Source of the DNA: Sterolibacterium denitrificans
Lineage (GTDB): Bacteria; Pseudomonadota; Gammaproteobacteria; Burkholderiales; Rhodocyclaceae
Direction: 5' to 3'
Length of the DNA stretch: 64,000 bases
Assembly (NCBI RefSeq): GCF_900174485.1
Contig: NZ_LT837803.1
Span: 2,557,305-2,621,304, forward strand
Below are positions 1-10,763 of the stretch, one piece after another. The translations under genes and the position numbers were made by a program. The number at the start of each line of letters is the position of its first letter. Positions within the stretch are counted from its first letter, which is position 1. The notes under the pieces are model-generated. The model saw only the letters and a list, made by a program, of their open reading frames with translations. It did not search any database and was not told the DNA's origin.

Positions 1-311
1 TGCTGACCACCCATCAGACGCAGGAAGCCCTGCAGTTCATACAGGAAGACTTGCAGAACTACCCCAATGATGCGCGCATGCACGAACTGCTGGCGCGTAC
101 CTACGCGGCACTCGGCAAGACGTTGCAACAACACCGTGCCCAGGCCGAAGCCTACGCCCTGCAGGGACAACTGCTGATGGCGATCGAACAGTTGCAGCTG
201 GCGCAGAAACTGGGGGAAAACGATTACTTCGAACAATCCAAGGTCGACGCCCGCTTGCGCGAGCTGAAACAGCGGCATGCCGAGGAAACCAAGGAAATGA
301 AGGAAAAATGA
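1..311 (+). CDS. BepA-like M48 protease, C-terminal TPR part (partial)
   Basis: Only the last 103 codons are in the window; the frame is open from base 3 and stops at 311. The visible part is all-helical and TPR-like, with the phrase LQNYPNDARMHELLARTYAA followed by a QAEAYALQGQLLMAIEQL helix pair and a charged Lys/Glu tail. This matches the C-terminal TPR region of periplasmic M48 metalloproteases of the BepA/YfgC type, which tend outer-membrane beta-barrel and LPS-transport assembly. The HExxH protease domain would lie upstream of the window and cannot be seen, so the call rests on the tail alone; a different TPR protein is possible. Confidence 0.6.
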   Translation, partial: LTTHQTQEALQFIQEDLQNYPNDARMHELLARTYAALGKTLQQHRAQAEAYALQGQLLMAIEQLQLAQKLGENDYFEQSKVDARLRELKQRHAEETKEMKEK

Positions 312-494
312 CGCATTGCCATCCATGGATACGCTCATGAATGCACTGCATGGCGCATGAAAATATCGCGCAAGAATTCAAAAGACCGGGCCGGCAACCT
401 ATCTTATAATCGGAATTATTTTTGCTGGCGGCCTCAAGATTCCTTTCGGGATGCCGTTACCTGACGCAGGATATCTGCGCATAAGGATTACATC

Positions 495-809
495 ATGAAA
501 ATCGACAGCTCGATCAAATCGCTCGGCGGCTTGTCCGGCGAGGCGCGCAAGGACGCGGCGAAGCCGGCAGGCACCGCGTCCAGCCCGGCTGCAGGACAAA
601 GCACCCAGAGCGCCGAAGTCGCCTTGTCACCGCTTTCGGCACGCTTGCAGGAACTGGAAAGCGCCATGGCGACAACCCCGGTGGCGGACAGCCAGCGCGT
701 CGCCGCCATCCGCGAAGCCATCGCCGCCGGCACCTTCCAGGTCGACGCCAGCAAGATTGCCGACGGCCTGGTCGACAGCGTCCGTCAAATGCTGGCCGCG
801 CAGAAATAA
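495..809 (+). CDS. flgM: Anti-sigma-28 factor FlgM
   Basis: A 104-residue protein starting MKIDSSIKSLGG, the usual FlgM opening, with a low-complexity Ala/Gly/Ser first half and the conserved C-terminal sigma-binding segment (residues about 60-100, SQRVAAIREAIAAGTFQVD then KIADGLV). FlgM holds FliA (sigma-28) inactive until the hook-basal body is finished and it is exported. The ATG at 495 is preceded by AAGGA at a good distance. flgN follows 20 bp later, so the two form a flgMN pair. The cognate sigma factor gene fliA is about 2 kb away on the other strand. A TATAAT hexamer at 405-410 could be a -10 box, but no -35 is evident. Confidence 0.93.
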   Translation: MKIDSSIKSLGGLSGEARKDAAKPAGTASSPAAGQSTQSAEVALSPLSARLQELESAMATTPVADSQRVAAIREAIAAGTFQVDASKIADGLVDSVRQMLAAQK

Positions 810-829
810 ACAGCCCCGCAAGCCCTTCC

Positions 830-1321
830 GTGCAAGCTGCTGCCGATACCCGTCTTGCCCGTTTCATCGAGGATGAACTGGCAATGCTGCGCAGCTTTGT
901 CGAATTGTTGCAACACGAACAGAGGATCCTGACCGAAGGCGACATTGACGAGCTGACGCCCTTGATCGAGAAAAAAGGGCGGCTTGCCGACCTCCTCACC
1001 CAGCTTGCCGGGCAGCGCAATGAAATTCTGGCTGCCGCAGGATATCCGCACGACCGGGCCGGAATCGATATCTGGCTGGAACGACGCAGCCCGACAGGCG
1101 AAGCAGCGCAAGACGCTCGCGACAGCTGGGAAAACATTCTCGCGCTGGCCGTTCAGGCCCGCACGCTGAACGAAACCAACGGCAAGCTGATCGGCATCCG
1201 CCTGCAACACAATCAGCAGACCTTGAACTCCCTGCTTGCCGCCGGCAACCGGTCAGCCCTGTACGGACCGGACGGCCAGCCCCACGCCAGCGGTGGCGGC
1301 CGATCATTCGGCGCAGTCTGA
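830..1321 (+). CDS. flgN: Flagellar export chaperone FlgN
   Basis: A 163-residue, mainly helical protein with the FlgN pattern: an N-terminal coiled coil (FIEDELAMLRSFVELLQHEQ, residues about 11-30), the segment LIEKKGRLADLLTQLAGQRN, and a C-terminal LNETNGKLIGIRLQHNQQTL, where the LNxxNGxLI motif is typical. FlgN is the cytoplasmic chaperone for the hook-filament junction proteins FlgK and FlgL. The start is taken as GTG at 830, which puts the coding start just behind flgM; the first in-frame ATG would cut into the helix. It runs convergently with motD, 39 bp from its end. Confidence 0.9.
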   Translation: MQAAADTRLARFIEDELAMLRSFVELLQHEQRILTEGDIDELTPLIEKKGRLADLLTQLAGQRNEILAAAGYPHDRAGIDIWLERRSPTGEAAQDARDSWENILALAVQARTLNETNGKLIGIRLQHNQQTLNSLLAAGNRSALYGPDGQPHASGGGRSFGAV

Positions 1322-1360
1322 GCATTCCAGAGCCGCCGCCCCGCACTCGCCCATCGTACT

Positions 1361-2179
1361 TCAGGGCAGCGCGTTGCCCTTCGTGATTGCCGACACACTC
1401 CCGGCATCGGCCTGATCCGGCATTCTTGATTCGATGGTAATGGCGACACGCCGGTTGCGGGCACGTCCCTCTGCCGACTCATTCCCGGCGATCGGGCGCT
1501 GATCAGCATAACCCACGGCCGTCAGGCGGCTGGCGGCGACGCCGTTATCGATCATCAGGCGCACCACACTGGAAGCGCGCACGCCTGAGAGCTCCCAATT
1601 GGAAGCAAACTGGGCCGTCGCGATCGGGATATCGTCGGTATGCCCCTCGACCGTAATCGGAAAATCGGTTGGCGCCAGGATGCGCGCCACGGCGGTCAGC
1701 GGCGCCAGCGCCTCACTGGCCAGGCGCGCCTCCCCCGACGAAAACAACACGCTGGCATTGATATCGACCGTAATCCCCCGCGCACCTTCGGTCACCCGCA
1801 CCTGTCCATTTTCCACCAGGGGCCCGAGCGCATCGCTGATTTCCTGCGCCATGTCACGCATCTTTTCCTTGGCCTTGCGCTTGGCCTCGCTAGCCGGCTT
1901 GGCTGCAACCACCGGCCGATTCGGCACGATCATCGGCAAGACCAGCGTCGGGGCGGCTGACCCCACCTCGACCTGGGCACCGGCGGTCGACCCAGGCACG
2001 TTCCGGAAAGCGGACACAATGGAATCCGAAAGGATCCGGTATTTACCCTCATTCACCGACGATACCGCATACATCACCACGAAAAAAGCGAACAGCAGCG
2101 TGATGAAGTCGGCGTAGGACACCAGCCAGCGCTCGTGGTTCTCGGCTTCCTCTTCGTGGCGATGGCGGCGGCGTGACAT
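1361..2179 (-). CDS. motD: Flagellar motor stator protein MotD (MotB family)
   Basis: 272 residues. After a short charged N-terminus comes the single membrane helix WLVSYADFITLLFAFFVVMY, whose Asp24 is the proton-accepting stator residue. A linker and an OmpA-type peptidoglycan-binding domain follow (residues about 135-255, with VEGHTDDIPI and the GRARNRRV phrase). The longer Glu/His-rich N-terminus and the partner gene of 249 residues fit MotC/MotD rather than the classic MotA/MotB. The ATG at 2179 was chosen because the 39 residues upstream in frame look non-coding and overlap motC. motC ends 7 bp upstream, so the two subunits are translated together. Confidence 0.9.
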   Translation of the reverse strand: MSRRRHRHEEEAENHERWLVSYADFITLLFAFFVVMYAVSSVNEGKYRILSDSIVSAFRNVPGSTAGAQVEVGSAAPTLVLPMIVPNRPVVAAKPASEAKRKAKEKMRDMAQEISDALGPLVENGQVRVTEGARGITVDINASVLFSSGEARLASEALAPLTAVARILAPTDFPITVEGHTDDIPIATAQFASNWELSGVRASSVVRLMIDNGVAASRLTAVGYADQRPIAGNESAEGRARNRRVAITIESRMPDQADAGSVSAITKGNALP

Positions 2180-2186
2180 AAACGAA

Positions 2187-2936
2187 TCACTGGACGTAGC
2201 CGCGCATGCGTCCTTCGATGACGCGCGGATTGTCTCCGTTGGCGATGCCGACCAGTCCATCGACGTACATTTCGCGCAAGGCAACGAGACGGGCAATGTT
2301 TACCAGCAATTTCTTGGCTACCGGCAAAAACACCAGATTTGCCAGACCCACACCGTAGATCGTGGCAACGAAGGCAACGGCGATCCCCGCTCCCAGCCGG
2401 GAAGGATCGGTCAGATTCTCCATGACATGGATCAGCCCCATCACCGCACCAAGGATGCCGATCGTCGGTGAATAGCCGCCTGCCGACTCCCAGATTCTCG
2501 CGGCCAGTTTCATCTGGGCTTCATAGACATCGATCTGCACTTCGAGAACCGCGCGCAGATTGTTCGGCTCGGCGCCATCCACCAGCAGTTGCAGGCCATG
2601 GATGTGGAATGGATCATTCAATTGGGGGAACTGCCCTTCCAGCGCCAGCAAGCCTTCACGGCGGGCGAGCACGCTCCAAGCCAGCGTGCGGTCGATGATT
2701 TCCTCCGCGGCAACGGCCGGCGGCACAAAAACCCACTTGAGCATGCGCAAGCCCGTCACGAATGCGGGCAAGGGACTCTGCAGCATCACCGCGCCCATGG
2801 TGCCCCCCACCACGATCAGGAAGGCCGTGGGCTGGATGAGCGATGACACATGGCCGCCTTCGAGCACCTGGCCAAACAGGATTGCACCAATACCCAGCAA
2901 CAAACCGACGATACTGATCTTGTCGATGGCCCTCAT
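2187..2936 (-). CDS. motC: Flagellar motor stator protein MotC (MotA family)
   Basis: 249 residues with four membrane segments: two at the N-terminus (KISIVGLLLGIGAILFG and PTAFLIVVGGTMGAV) and two near the C-terminus (YSPTIGILGAVMGLIHVM and AGIAVAFVATIYGVGLANLV), with a large cytoplasmic loop between. This is the MotA/MotC fold that surrounds the peptidoglycan-anchored MotD dimer and drives the rotor. The ATG at 2936 overlaps the fliA stop by 4 bp (ATGA), indicating translational coupling. A second stator set (motA/motB) is not in this window. Confidence 0.92.
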   Translation of the reverse strand: MRAIDKISIVGLLLGIGAILFGQVLEGGHVSSLIQPTAFLIVVGGTMGAVMLQSPLPAFVTGLRMLKWVFVPPAVAAEEIIDRTLAWSVLARREGLLALEGQFPQLNDPFHIHGLQLLVDGAEPNNLRAVLEVQIDVYEAQMKLAARIWESAGGYSPTIGILGAVMGLIHVMENLTDPSRLGAGIAVAFVATIYGVGLANLVFLPVAKKLLVNIARLVALREMYVDGLVGIANGDNPRVIEGRMRGYVQ

Positions 2937-3715
2937 GATTGCTTCTTCCTTGGGCGCCCTGCCTTGCCGCGCACGGCCTGGCGGGCAGCGGCAGAATCGC
3001 CGAGCACGTTGCTGCGCAGGCGCGCAATCGCCTGGGTGTGCAACTGACACACACGCGACTCGGTCACGCCAAGAACTTCGCCGATCTCGCGCAGATTCAA
3101 CTCCTCGTCGTAATACAAGGCCATCATCAGCTTTTCCCGTTCCGGCAGATTTTCAATGGCCTGCACCAAGGCTTCACGCCTGTCCTGGTCAATCAGCATG
3201 GCCAGGGGATCGAGTTGCTCCGAAGCCAGGTGCCTCTCCAGAAAGGCATCTCCCCCACCTTCCTCGGCATCGCCCAGGTCCTCGAAATATACAAGTTGAT
3301 GGCCACGTGCATCGAGCAACAGCTTCTGGTATTCCTCCAGCGACATGCCGAGCGATTCGGCAAGCTCGCCTTCCTGCGGCGCACGACCGTGTTTCTGTTC
3401 CAGGGTATGGATTGCGGCTTCGATCCGCCGCATCTCGCGCCGCAAGCCGCGCGGCAGCCAGTCGTTCTCGCGCAGCCCGTCGAGCATGGCGCCGCGCACG
3501 CGCTGCACGGCATAGGTTTCGAACTGGGCGCCCAGTCCGTCCTCGTAGCGAGCGATGGCATCCAGCAGGCCGATCATGCCGTTCTGTATCAGATCCTCGA
3601 CCTGCACATTGGGTGGCAGCCTGGCCATCAAATGATAGGCAATCCGCTTGACCAGAGGCGCATATTGAGAGACGAGCTGTTCTTTGTCTGGAATGCCCTG
3701 CGCGTTATACGTCAT
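2933..3715 (-). CDS. fliA: RNA polymerase sigma-28 factor FliA
   Basis: 260 residues with the sigma-28 layout: region 2 (LVKRIAYHLMARLPPNVQVE then DLIQNGMIGLLDAIARYE, residues about 17-60), region 3 (REMRRIEAAIHTLEQKHGRA) and the region 4 helix-turn-helix (LREIGEVLGVTESRVCQLHT near residues 205-225). It directs transcription of late flagellar and chemotaxis genes and is restrained by FlgM, encoded at 495-809. The start MTYNAQG at 3715 was chosen over an in-frame start 37 codons upstream that adds unlike sequence. It overlaps motC by 4 bp. Usually fliA directly follows flhG; here a wbqC-like gene lies between. Confidence 0.95.
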   Translation of the reverse strand: MTYNAQGIPDKEQLVSQYAPLVKRIAYHLMARLPPNVQVEDLIQNGMIGLLDAIARYEDGLGAQFETYAVQRVRGAMLDGLRENDWLPRGLRREMRRIEAAIHTLEQKHGRAPQEGELAESLGMSLEEYQKLLLDARGHQLVYFEDLGDAEEGGGDAFLERHLASEQLDPLAMLIDQDRREALVQAIENLPEREKLMMALYYDEELNLREIGEVLGVTESRVCQLHTQAIARLRSNVLGDSAAARQAVRGKAGRPRKKQS

Positions 3716-3943
3716 AGATTTCCGGTAAGGCGGCAACCGGCAAACTATACCACCGAATCTGGCTGGCCAATATCGCGCCGGCCGGCCATGCACGCAAGAA
3801 CAGCGCGTAGTGAACGCGTCCGGCAAGGTTCAGCGATTGCATGGCCAGCCGGACAGAACACGACGGTGCGCCACTGCCTCGACGAGCCAGATGGTTGGAC
3901 TTGAGCGCGGACCAAGGGAACGCGGATACGGGCTCCATGGTCT

Positions 3944-4630
3944 TCAAACAAGCTCGTACGCATCGAGCAACTTTGCGCACTGCTCCCGGTCGTTGAACAT
4001 CATGACATCGACGATGGACAAACCGGGCACGAACTTCCTCCCGAACTGCCGGTAGCACACCGCTCCGGGTTGCAGAAACGAAAGCTGCAGACCGCGTTCA
4101 GCAAAAGCCTCTCTGTCGTATAGCGATTTTCCGCCAGGCAGGTTGATGTACCGGGTAGCGCCCAGCACATCGCAGATATCCAGAATTTTGCCCTGTCCGC
4201 GCAGCCCGGCGGCTTTCTCCATGGCCGAAGAAACGAACCATTTCGGCTGCAGCCCCAGGTAGGCGCAGATGCTGCGCAATTGATACTCGAGAAGCAGCGC
4301 CAACTGGCTGGTCTGCTGGCTGAAGATATCCATCAGCACCGGATAGACCGCTGCGAAATGCGGCGCCTTGCCATAGCACTGACGAATGGTCTGCAAAAGT
4401 TTGTGCCGAGCAGACACTTCAAGCTGATTTATCCGCTTATTTGGGCTTGCGCCCTGCAGCGGCAACGTGACAAGCTGCTTGTCGGCATGGCCGAGAATGT
4501 AATTCCGGTTTATCCAGCCACCTTTGATGAAATCCACATCGTCGTAAATCACAAACGCATCCACCGCCCGAATGAGCTGAAAGTAGCCCAGATACGGGAA
4601 CAGATAGGGTTGCATGATCGCGAGTCTCAT
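3944..4630 (-). CDS. WbqC-like family protein
   Basis: 228 residues matching the WbqC-like family: MRLAIMQPYLFPYLGYFQLI at the N-terminus, FVIYDDVDFIKGGWINRN, and GATRYINLPGGKSLYD near residue 165. Members occur in O-antigen and nucleotide-sugar gene clusters; their chemistry is not firmly established, though some are linked to acyl or formyl modification of sugars. Here it lies in the motility operon, 84 bp after flhG and 228 bp before fliA. Its base composition is visibly lower in GC than flhG or fliA, which suggests later acquisition. A role in flagellin glycan or surface-sugar modification is inference only. The ribosome-binding site is weak. Confidence 0.8.
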   Translation of the reverse strand: MRLAIMQPYLFPYLGYFQLIRAVDAFVIYDDVDFIKGGWINRNYILGHADKQLVTLPLQGASPNKRINQLEVSARHKLLQTIRQCYGKAPHFAAVYPVLMDIFSQQTSQLALLLEYQLRSICAYLGLQPKWFVSSAMEKAAGLRGQGKILDICDVLGATRYINLPGGKSLYDREAFAERGLQLSFLQPGAVCYRQFGRKFVPGLSIVDVMMFNDREQCAKLLDAYELV

Positions 4631-4713
4631 CGGGACTCATCACTTCGGCGGCCACAAACCGGGAGCGCTGGCAAAACAGGGCAGGAGATATTACGGAACA
4701 GGCGTCAACCGCT

Positions 4714-5592
4714 TCACCCACCCCATGCGGTTTCCAGTCTTGCACCAGCGCTTCCCAGACCTTCCAGTTCGCCCTGGCGTCCGGGTGACCAAACCGGATC
4801 GTTTCCGCTGCCCTGAATCGCCGGCGGCAAACGCTGCAGCAGGGCGCTTGCCAGGTTGTCCGTCACCGGCACCAGTGAAGCGCCGAGATAATCGAGACGC
4901 ACATCGAGATGTTCGCGCGCCACTCGCCGCATGTTGTCGAAAATGGCGCGCGCTTCCTCCCGGGTGCGCGGACGGGTGATGACCACCTGGAAGCCATCCC
5001 GCCCGCGCTCCTGCACGATGCGCTTGATCAGCGCGTAGGCATGGGTGATCGCCGTGCTCTGCGCACCCACCACGACCGCCACATGGCGTGCGGCCAGCGT
5101 CAATGGCGATAGCTGACCTTGTTGCCGGACGCTGCTGTCGATCAGAACGAAGTCCACGCCACGCTGCATTTCCTGCAGGCTGGTGGGTAGGCGCCGCTGC
5201 GCCAGCGTTGCATTGCGGTTGGCCTGCTCCAGTTCCTTTGCCGCGCGCACGGCGGGCAGGATGCGAACCAACGGCGCGGCTTCCAGCACCACCTGGCCCA
5301 GGCTGCGTTCTCCTTGCAACACCTGGTAAAGATCATGGCGCGTCTTCAGGCCGAAGTAGGAAATCGCGTTGTTCGGGGCCTGATTCTCATCCACGATCAG
5401 CACGGTGTGGCCCGCCGCCGCCAGCGCCGTCGCCGTCTGCACGACCAGGGTGGTGCGCCCGCAGGCTTCACGACCGGAGGCAAAAGCCACCACCTGCGGC
5501 CCACGGCTGCCGAACATGCGCCGCAAGCCGGCGGCCTGATCGCCGACCCAGCCACCGGGCACTTCTGCTTCAGCACATGCCCAGTCAGCCAC
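4714..5592 (-). CDS. flhG: FlhG/FleN-type flagellar number regulator, degenerate ATPase site
   Basis: 292 residues of the MinD/ParA superfamily. The start is GTG at 5592, overlapping flhF by 8 bp and preceded by a run of six G. It is required because the conserved DQAAGLR motif (residues 18-24), which in FlhG stimulates the FlhF GTPase, lies upstream of the next ATG. The P-loop is abnormal: residues 40-48 read GREACGRTT, so both signature lysines of the deviant Walker A (KGGxGKT) are arginine. The usual DADLGLAN box is VDENQAPNN (residues 67-75). The rest of the fold (DFVLIDSS, VVGAQSTAITHAYALIKRIV) is intact. It probably still sets flagellar number or placement with FlhF, but ATP use is doubtful. 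Confidence 0.85.
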   Translation of the reverse strand: MADWACAEAEVPGGWVGDQAAGLRRMFGSRGPQVVAFASGREACGRTTLVVQTATALAAAGHTVLIVDENQAPNNAISYFGLKTRHDLYQVLQGERSLGQVVLEAAPLVRILPAVRAAKELEQANRNATLAQRRLPTSLQEMQRGVDFVLIDSSVRQQGQLSPLTLAARHVAVVVGAQSTAITHAYALIKRIVQERGRDGFQVVITRPRTREEARAIFDNMRRVAREHLDVRLDYLGASLVPVTDNLASALLQRLPPAIQGSGNDPVWSPGRQGELEGLGSAGARLETAWGG

Positions 5593-7162
5593 GCCGTCCC
5601 CCCGCCGCCTTTTGCGATGGCGCCGCCATGACCAGGCCGGCTTCCTGGGTCTGCAAATGATGCGGCGATGCCTCGCCGGGCAGTTTGAATGCGCGGTGCA
5701 ACAGGTAGTTGCGATTCGGCAAATGCATGTCTTCGGGCACGCGCTGTCCATTGGCGATGTAGCACAGCAGCAAGCCATGACGAATCACCGCATCCAGCGC
5801 CGGCGCCAGGGATGCCGTCTCGTCGACCTTGCTGAGTATCACGCCGGCCAGATCCTCGCCGGCATACGCCCGTACCACGTCGTCCAGGGTGTCGCCACGG
5901 CTGGTGGCATTGAGCAGCAGCAGGCGATTCACCTCGCCGGTGCGCATCAGCATGGCCGCCTGCTCGGCCACCATGCGGTCGCGCTGGCTCATGCCGACGG
6001 TATCGATCAGCACCATGTGCTTGTCGCGCAAATCCGCCAGGGTGTGGCGCAAGTCGTCGCCATCACGCACGACATGCACCGGCACGCCGAGGATACGGCC
6101 ATAGATGCGCAATTGTTCGTGAGCGCCGATCCGATAGCCATCGGTGGTCAGCAGGGCCAGCTTGTCGGCGCCGTAGCGCACCACGCAGCGGGCGGCGAGC
6201 TTGGCGGTCGTGGTGGTCTTGCCGACCCCGGTCGGGCCGACCAGCGCGAAAACGCCGCCGCGGTCGATGATGTCGTTATCGCTGCTGAGCGTGCGCAGAC
6301 GCCGGTTCAGCGCACTCTTCAACCATTTGCGCGCATCGTCGGTATTCAGTTCGGCCGGCATTTCCTGGCAGAGCTTGCGCGCCAGTTGCCCGGAAAAACC
6401 GACATCCAGCATCTCGGCCAGGGCCATGGTCCTGACCGGCGATTCACGCGACATTTCACCCCAGGCAAAACCGGCCAACTGGCGTTCCAGCAACGCCCTG
6501 ATCGTGTGCATTTCACCCATCAATTCGGAAACCTGCTGCTGCATCGGCTCGTGCTGTTCCGGCAGAAAATCCGCTGCCGAAGCGGACATGCCGCGCTGCG
6601 CGCGCAGGCCCGGCTCGTGCGGCACGGCGGCGGGCTGCCCGAGCGGTTCCCGCTGTAGCGGCGTGGAGGACGCAGCCTGCGGCTCGCGTCCCGGCAAAGG
6701 ACGCAGACGCGGCTTTTCCTGGACGACCGGCGCGGCGGCCGGCTTTGCCGATCCGGTATTGCCAGCCTGCACCGGCCACTCGGGCCGGGCCAGCGGCGGC
6801 TGGCGCCGCTGGGCGGAAAGGCTGACGGTGTAATCGTCATCTTCCGAGCCGGCGCGTGCATGAACGCTCCGTTCCGGCGCCTGATGCATCGACTGGTTGG
6901 CCGAATACGCCTGCCGAGCCGCCGCGCTTCCCAACGAGGCCGGCGGCGTGACCGTAGCCGTAGCCGGAGTGCTTGCCGCCATCGGAGCACGGGCGGGCAT
7001 CTGCCGCGACAGCAGCTCGAAGCCTTCCGAAGTCATGGCCAGGATTTCCACGCCGCCCGGTACCGGCTTGTTGGAAACCACGATGGCATCCGCCCCGAGT
7101 TCTTCCTTCACCTTGCGCAGGCAGTCGCGCGCGGTCGGTGCCACAAAGCGTCGCATGCTCAT
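5585..7162 (-). CDS. flhF: Flagellar biosynthesis SRP-like GTPase FlhF
   Basis: 525 residues. The N-terminal B domain starts MSMRRFVAPTARDCLRKVKE; a long Ala/Pro-rich linker (about residues 60-200) is followed by the SRP-type NG GTPase domain with P-loop GPTGVGKT (309-316), TTDGYRIGAHEQL, the G3 box IDTVG (386-390) and SKVDE (444-448). FlhF marks the pole for assembly of the first flagellar structures. The start ATG at 7162 is preceded by GGAGGTGGGG; an in-frame ATG two codons later is the alternative. It lies between flhA and flhG, the standard order. Confidence 0.95.
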   Translation of the reverse strand: MSMRRFVAPTARDCLRKVKEELGADAIVVSNKPVPGGVEILAMTSEGFELLSRQMPARAPMAASTPATATVTPPASLGSAAARQAYSANQSMHQAPERSVHARAGSEDDDYTVSLSAQRRQPPLARPEWPVQAGNTGSAKPAAAPVVQEKPRLRPLPGREPQAASSTPLQREPLGQPAAVPHEPGLRAQRGMSASAADFLPEQHEPMQQQVSELMGEMHTIRALLERQLAGFAWGEMSRESPVRTMALAEMLDVGFSGQLARKLCQEMPAELNTDDARKWLKSALNRRLRTLSSDNDIIDRGGVFALVGPTGVGKTTTTAKLAARCVVRYGADKLALLTTDGYRIGAHEQLRIYGRILGVPVHVVRDGDDLRHTLADLRDKHMVLIDTVGMSQRDRMVAEQAAMLMRTGEVNRLLLLNATSRGDTLDDVVRAYAGEDLAGVILSKVDETASLAPALDAVIRHGLLLCYIANGQRVPEDMHLPNRNYLLHRAFKLPGEASPHHLQTQEAGLVMAAPSQKAAGGRRG

Positions 7163-7293
7163 TGTGTCCCCACCTCCGCCTCCAATACGCCAATGGCGCC
7201 AGCGCACGAAGCGTCAAGAGCAGCAAGCCATGCCGCCCGCAGTCGATGCGTCCGGTTCAAGCCCTTGCTGCGGCATCGAGAGTCGTTCATGTA

Positions 7294-9378
<2,085 letters not shown>

Positions 9379-9383
9379 GCCGG

Positions 9384-10550
9384 TCAGGCCCCCATGCCTT
9401 CAACCACGGGCTGCCCGGGGTCCAGCTCCGCCGGCACCGGCAGCGCCTGCGGCGCTTGAGGCGGCAGCGATGACGGCGTCTGGCCGGCAAGATACTGCTG
9501 CAACTGATAGACGTAGGCCATCACCTCGGCAACGGCGCCGTAAAGCGCGGCGGGTATCTGCTCGCCAATGTCGCAATGACGATACAGCGCGCGCGCCAGC
9601 GGCGGCGCTTCCAGCAGCGGAACATCGTGTTTGGCGGCAAGTTCACGAATATTCTGCGCAACCAGATTGATGCCCTTGGCAAGCACTTGCGGCGCCCCCA
9701 TCTGCCCACTGTCGTACTTGAGCGCGACGGCAAAATGCGTCGGGTTGGTCACCACCACGTCGGCTTTCGGCACATCGGCCATCATCCGCCGCCGCGCCAT
9801 TTCGCGCTGCTGACTGCGGATGCGCCCCTTGACCTGGGGATCGCCTTCCTGCTCCTTGTTCTCCTGGCGCACTTCTTCCTTGGTCATGCGCAGCTTGCTG
9901 TGGTACTGCCAGAGCTGGAAGGGCACATCGATTGCCGATACCAGCGCCACGCCACTGACCAGCGCCAACATGGCGAAAAGCAGAATGTCGCCAAAGGAGA
10001 CCAGTCCCCGCTCGAGCGGCTGGGTCAACAGCGCGAACAGGGCATCCTGCTGATGCACCACCACCCAATACACCACGCCGCCGACCAGCAGCGCTTTCAA
10101 TACGGATTTGACGAGCTCGGCAATCCCCTGCACGGAGAAAATCCGTTTCAGGCCAGATAGAGGATTGATGCGATTGAAATCAGGCGCCAGCGCCTTGGAA
10201 GAAAACACCACGCCGCCCAGCATCAATGGCCCTGCCAGCGCGCCCAGCACCGCCACCAGAAACAGTGGCGCCAGCAGCGTCATGGCTTCCATGGACAGGG
10301 AAAGAAAAGCATTGGCCAGGGCGTAAGGATCGAACGCCTGGTCATGGCCGAAACTCAAGCCGCGACGCATCAGTTGTTTTGCATGCTGCGCAAACCAGCC
10401 ACCCATCGTCCAGAGGGCGCTGACGCCGGCGAGCAAAACCAGAAAGGCCGAAAGCTCGCGCGAATGCGGCACACGGCCGTCCTCGCGCGCCTGTTCCAGA
10501 CGCCGCGATGACGCAGGTTCGGTCCGTTCGAGATCGCTGTCCTCAGCCAC
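9384..10550 (-). CDS. flhB: Flagellar type III export switch protein FlhB
   Basis: 388 residues. It opens VAEDSDLERTEPAS, the usual FlhB N-terminus, from a GTG at 10550 with AAGGAG eight bases upstream; this site decides the start over an ATG further upstream. Four membrane helices occupy about residues 30-210. The autocleavage motif NPTH (VVVTNPTHFAVALKYD) is intact, followed by the FlhBCC domain (KGINLVAQNIRELA). FlhB switches export from hook to filament substrates. A Pro/Ala-rich tail ends the protein. The spacer to cheA (213 bp) is the largest inside the che-flh block. Confidence 0.95.
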   Translation of the reverse strand: MAEDSDLERTEPASSRRLEQAREDGRVPHSRELSAFLVLLAGVSALWTMGGWFAQHAKQLMRRGLSFGHDQAFDPYALANAFLSLSMEAMTLLAPLFLVAVLGALAGPLMLGGVVFSSKALAPDFNRINPLSGLKRIFSVQGIAELVKSVLKALLVGGVVYWVVVHQQDALFALLTQPLERGLVSFGDILLFAMLALVSGVALVSAIDVPFQLWQYHSKLRMTKEEVRQENKEQEGDPQVKGRIRSQQREMARRRMMADVPKADVVVTNPTHFAVALKYDSGQMGAPQVLAKGINLVAQNIRELAAKHDVPLLEAPPLARALYRHCDIGEQIPAALYGAVAEVMAYVYQLQQYLAGQTPSSLPPQAPQALPVPAELDPGQPVVEGMGA

Positions 10551-10763
10551 AATCAGCTCCTTGCATGCCGGCAATTATTGCCGCCTGCTGCAAGGAAGAC
10601 TGCGAGAATAGAAAGAGTTTCACCTGCCAATTCGGAAAGCAGGTGAGAATACAGAACCAAGCGTCTGTATCCAATCAACTATCAGCGATCATGCGCTGCC
10701 GGGAAATCCGGTCCGCAGGCAACGAACAACAAACGCTCCCGGCAGGCCGGGGCCGGCCGGATT

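Noticed and set aside
405-410. flgM promoter at TATAAT
   Set aside because: No -35 or sigma-28 partner at correct spacing; mentioned only within the flgM entry.
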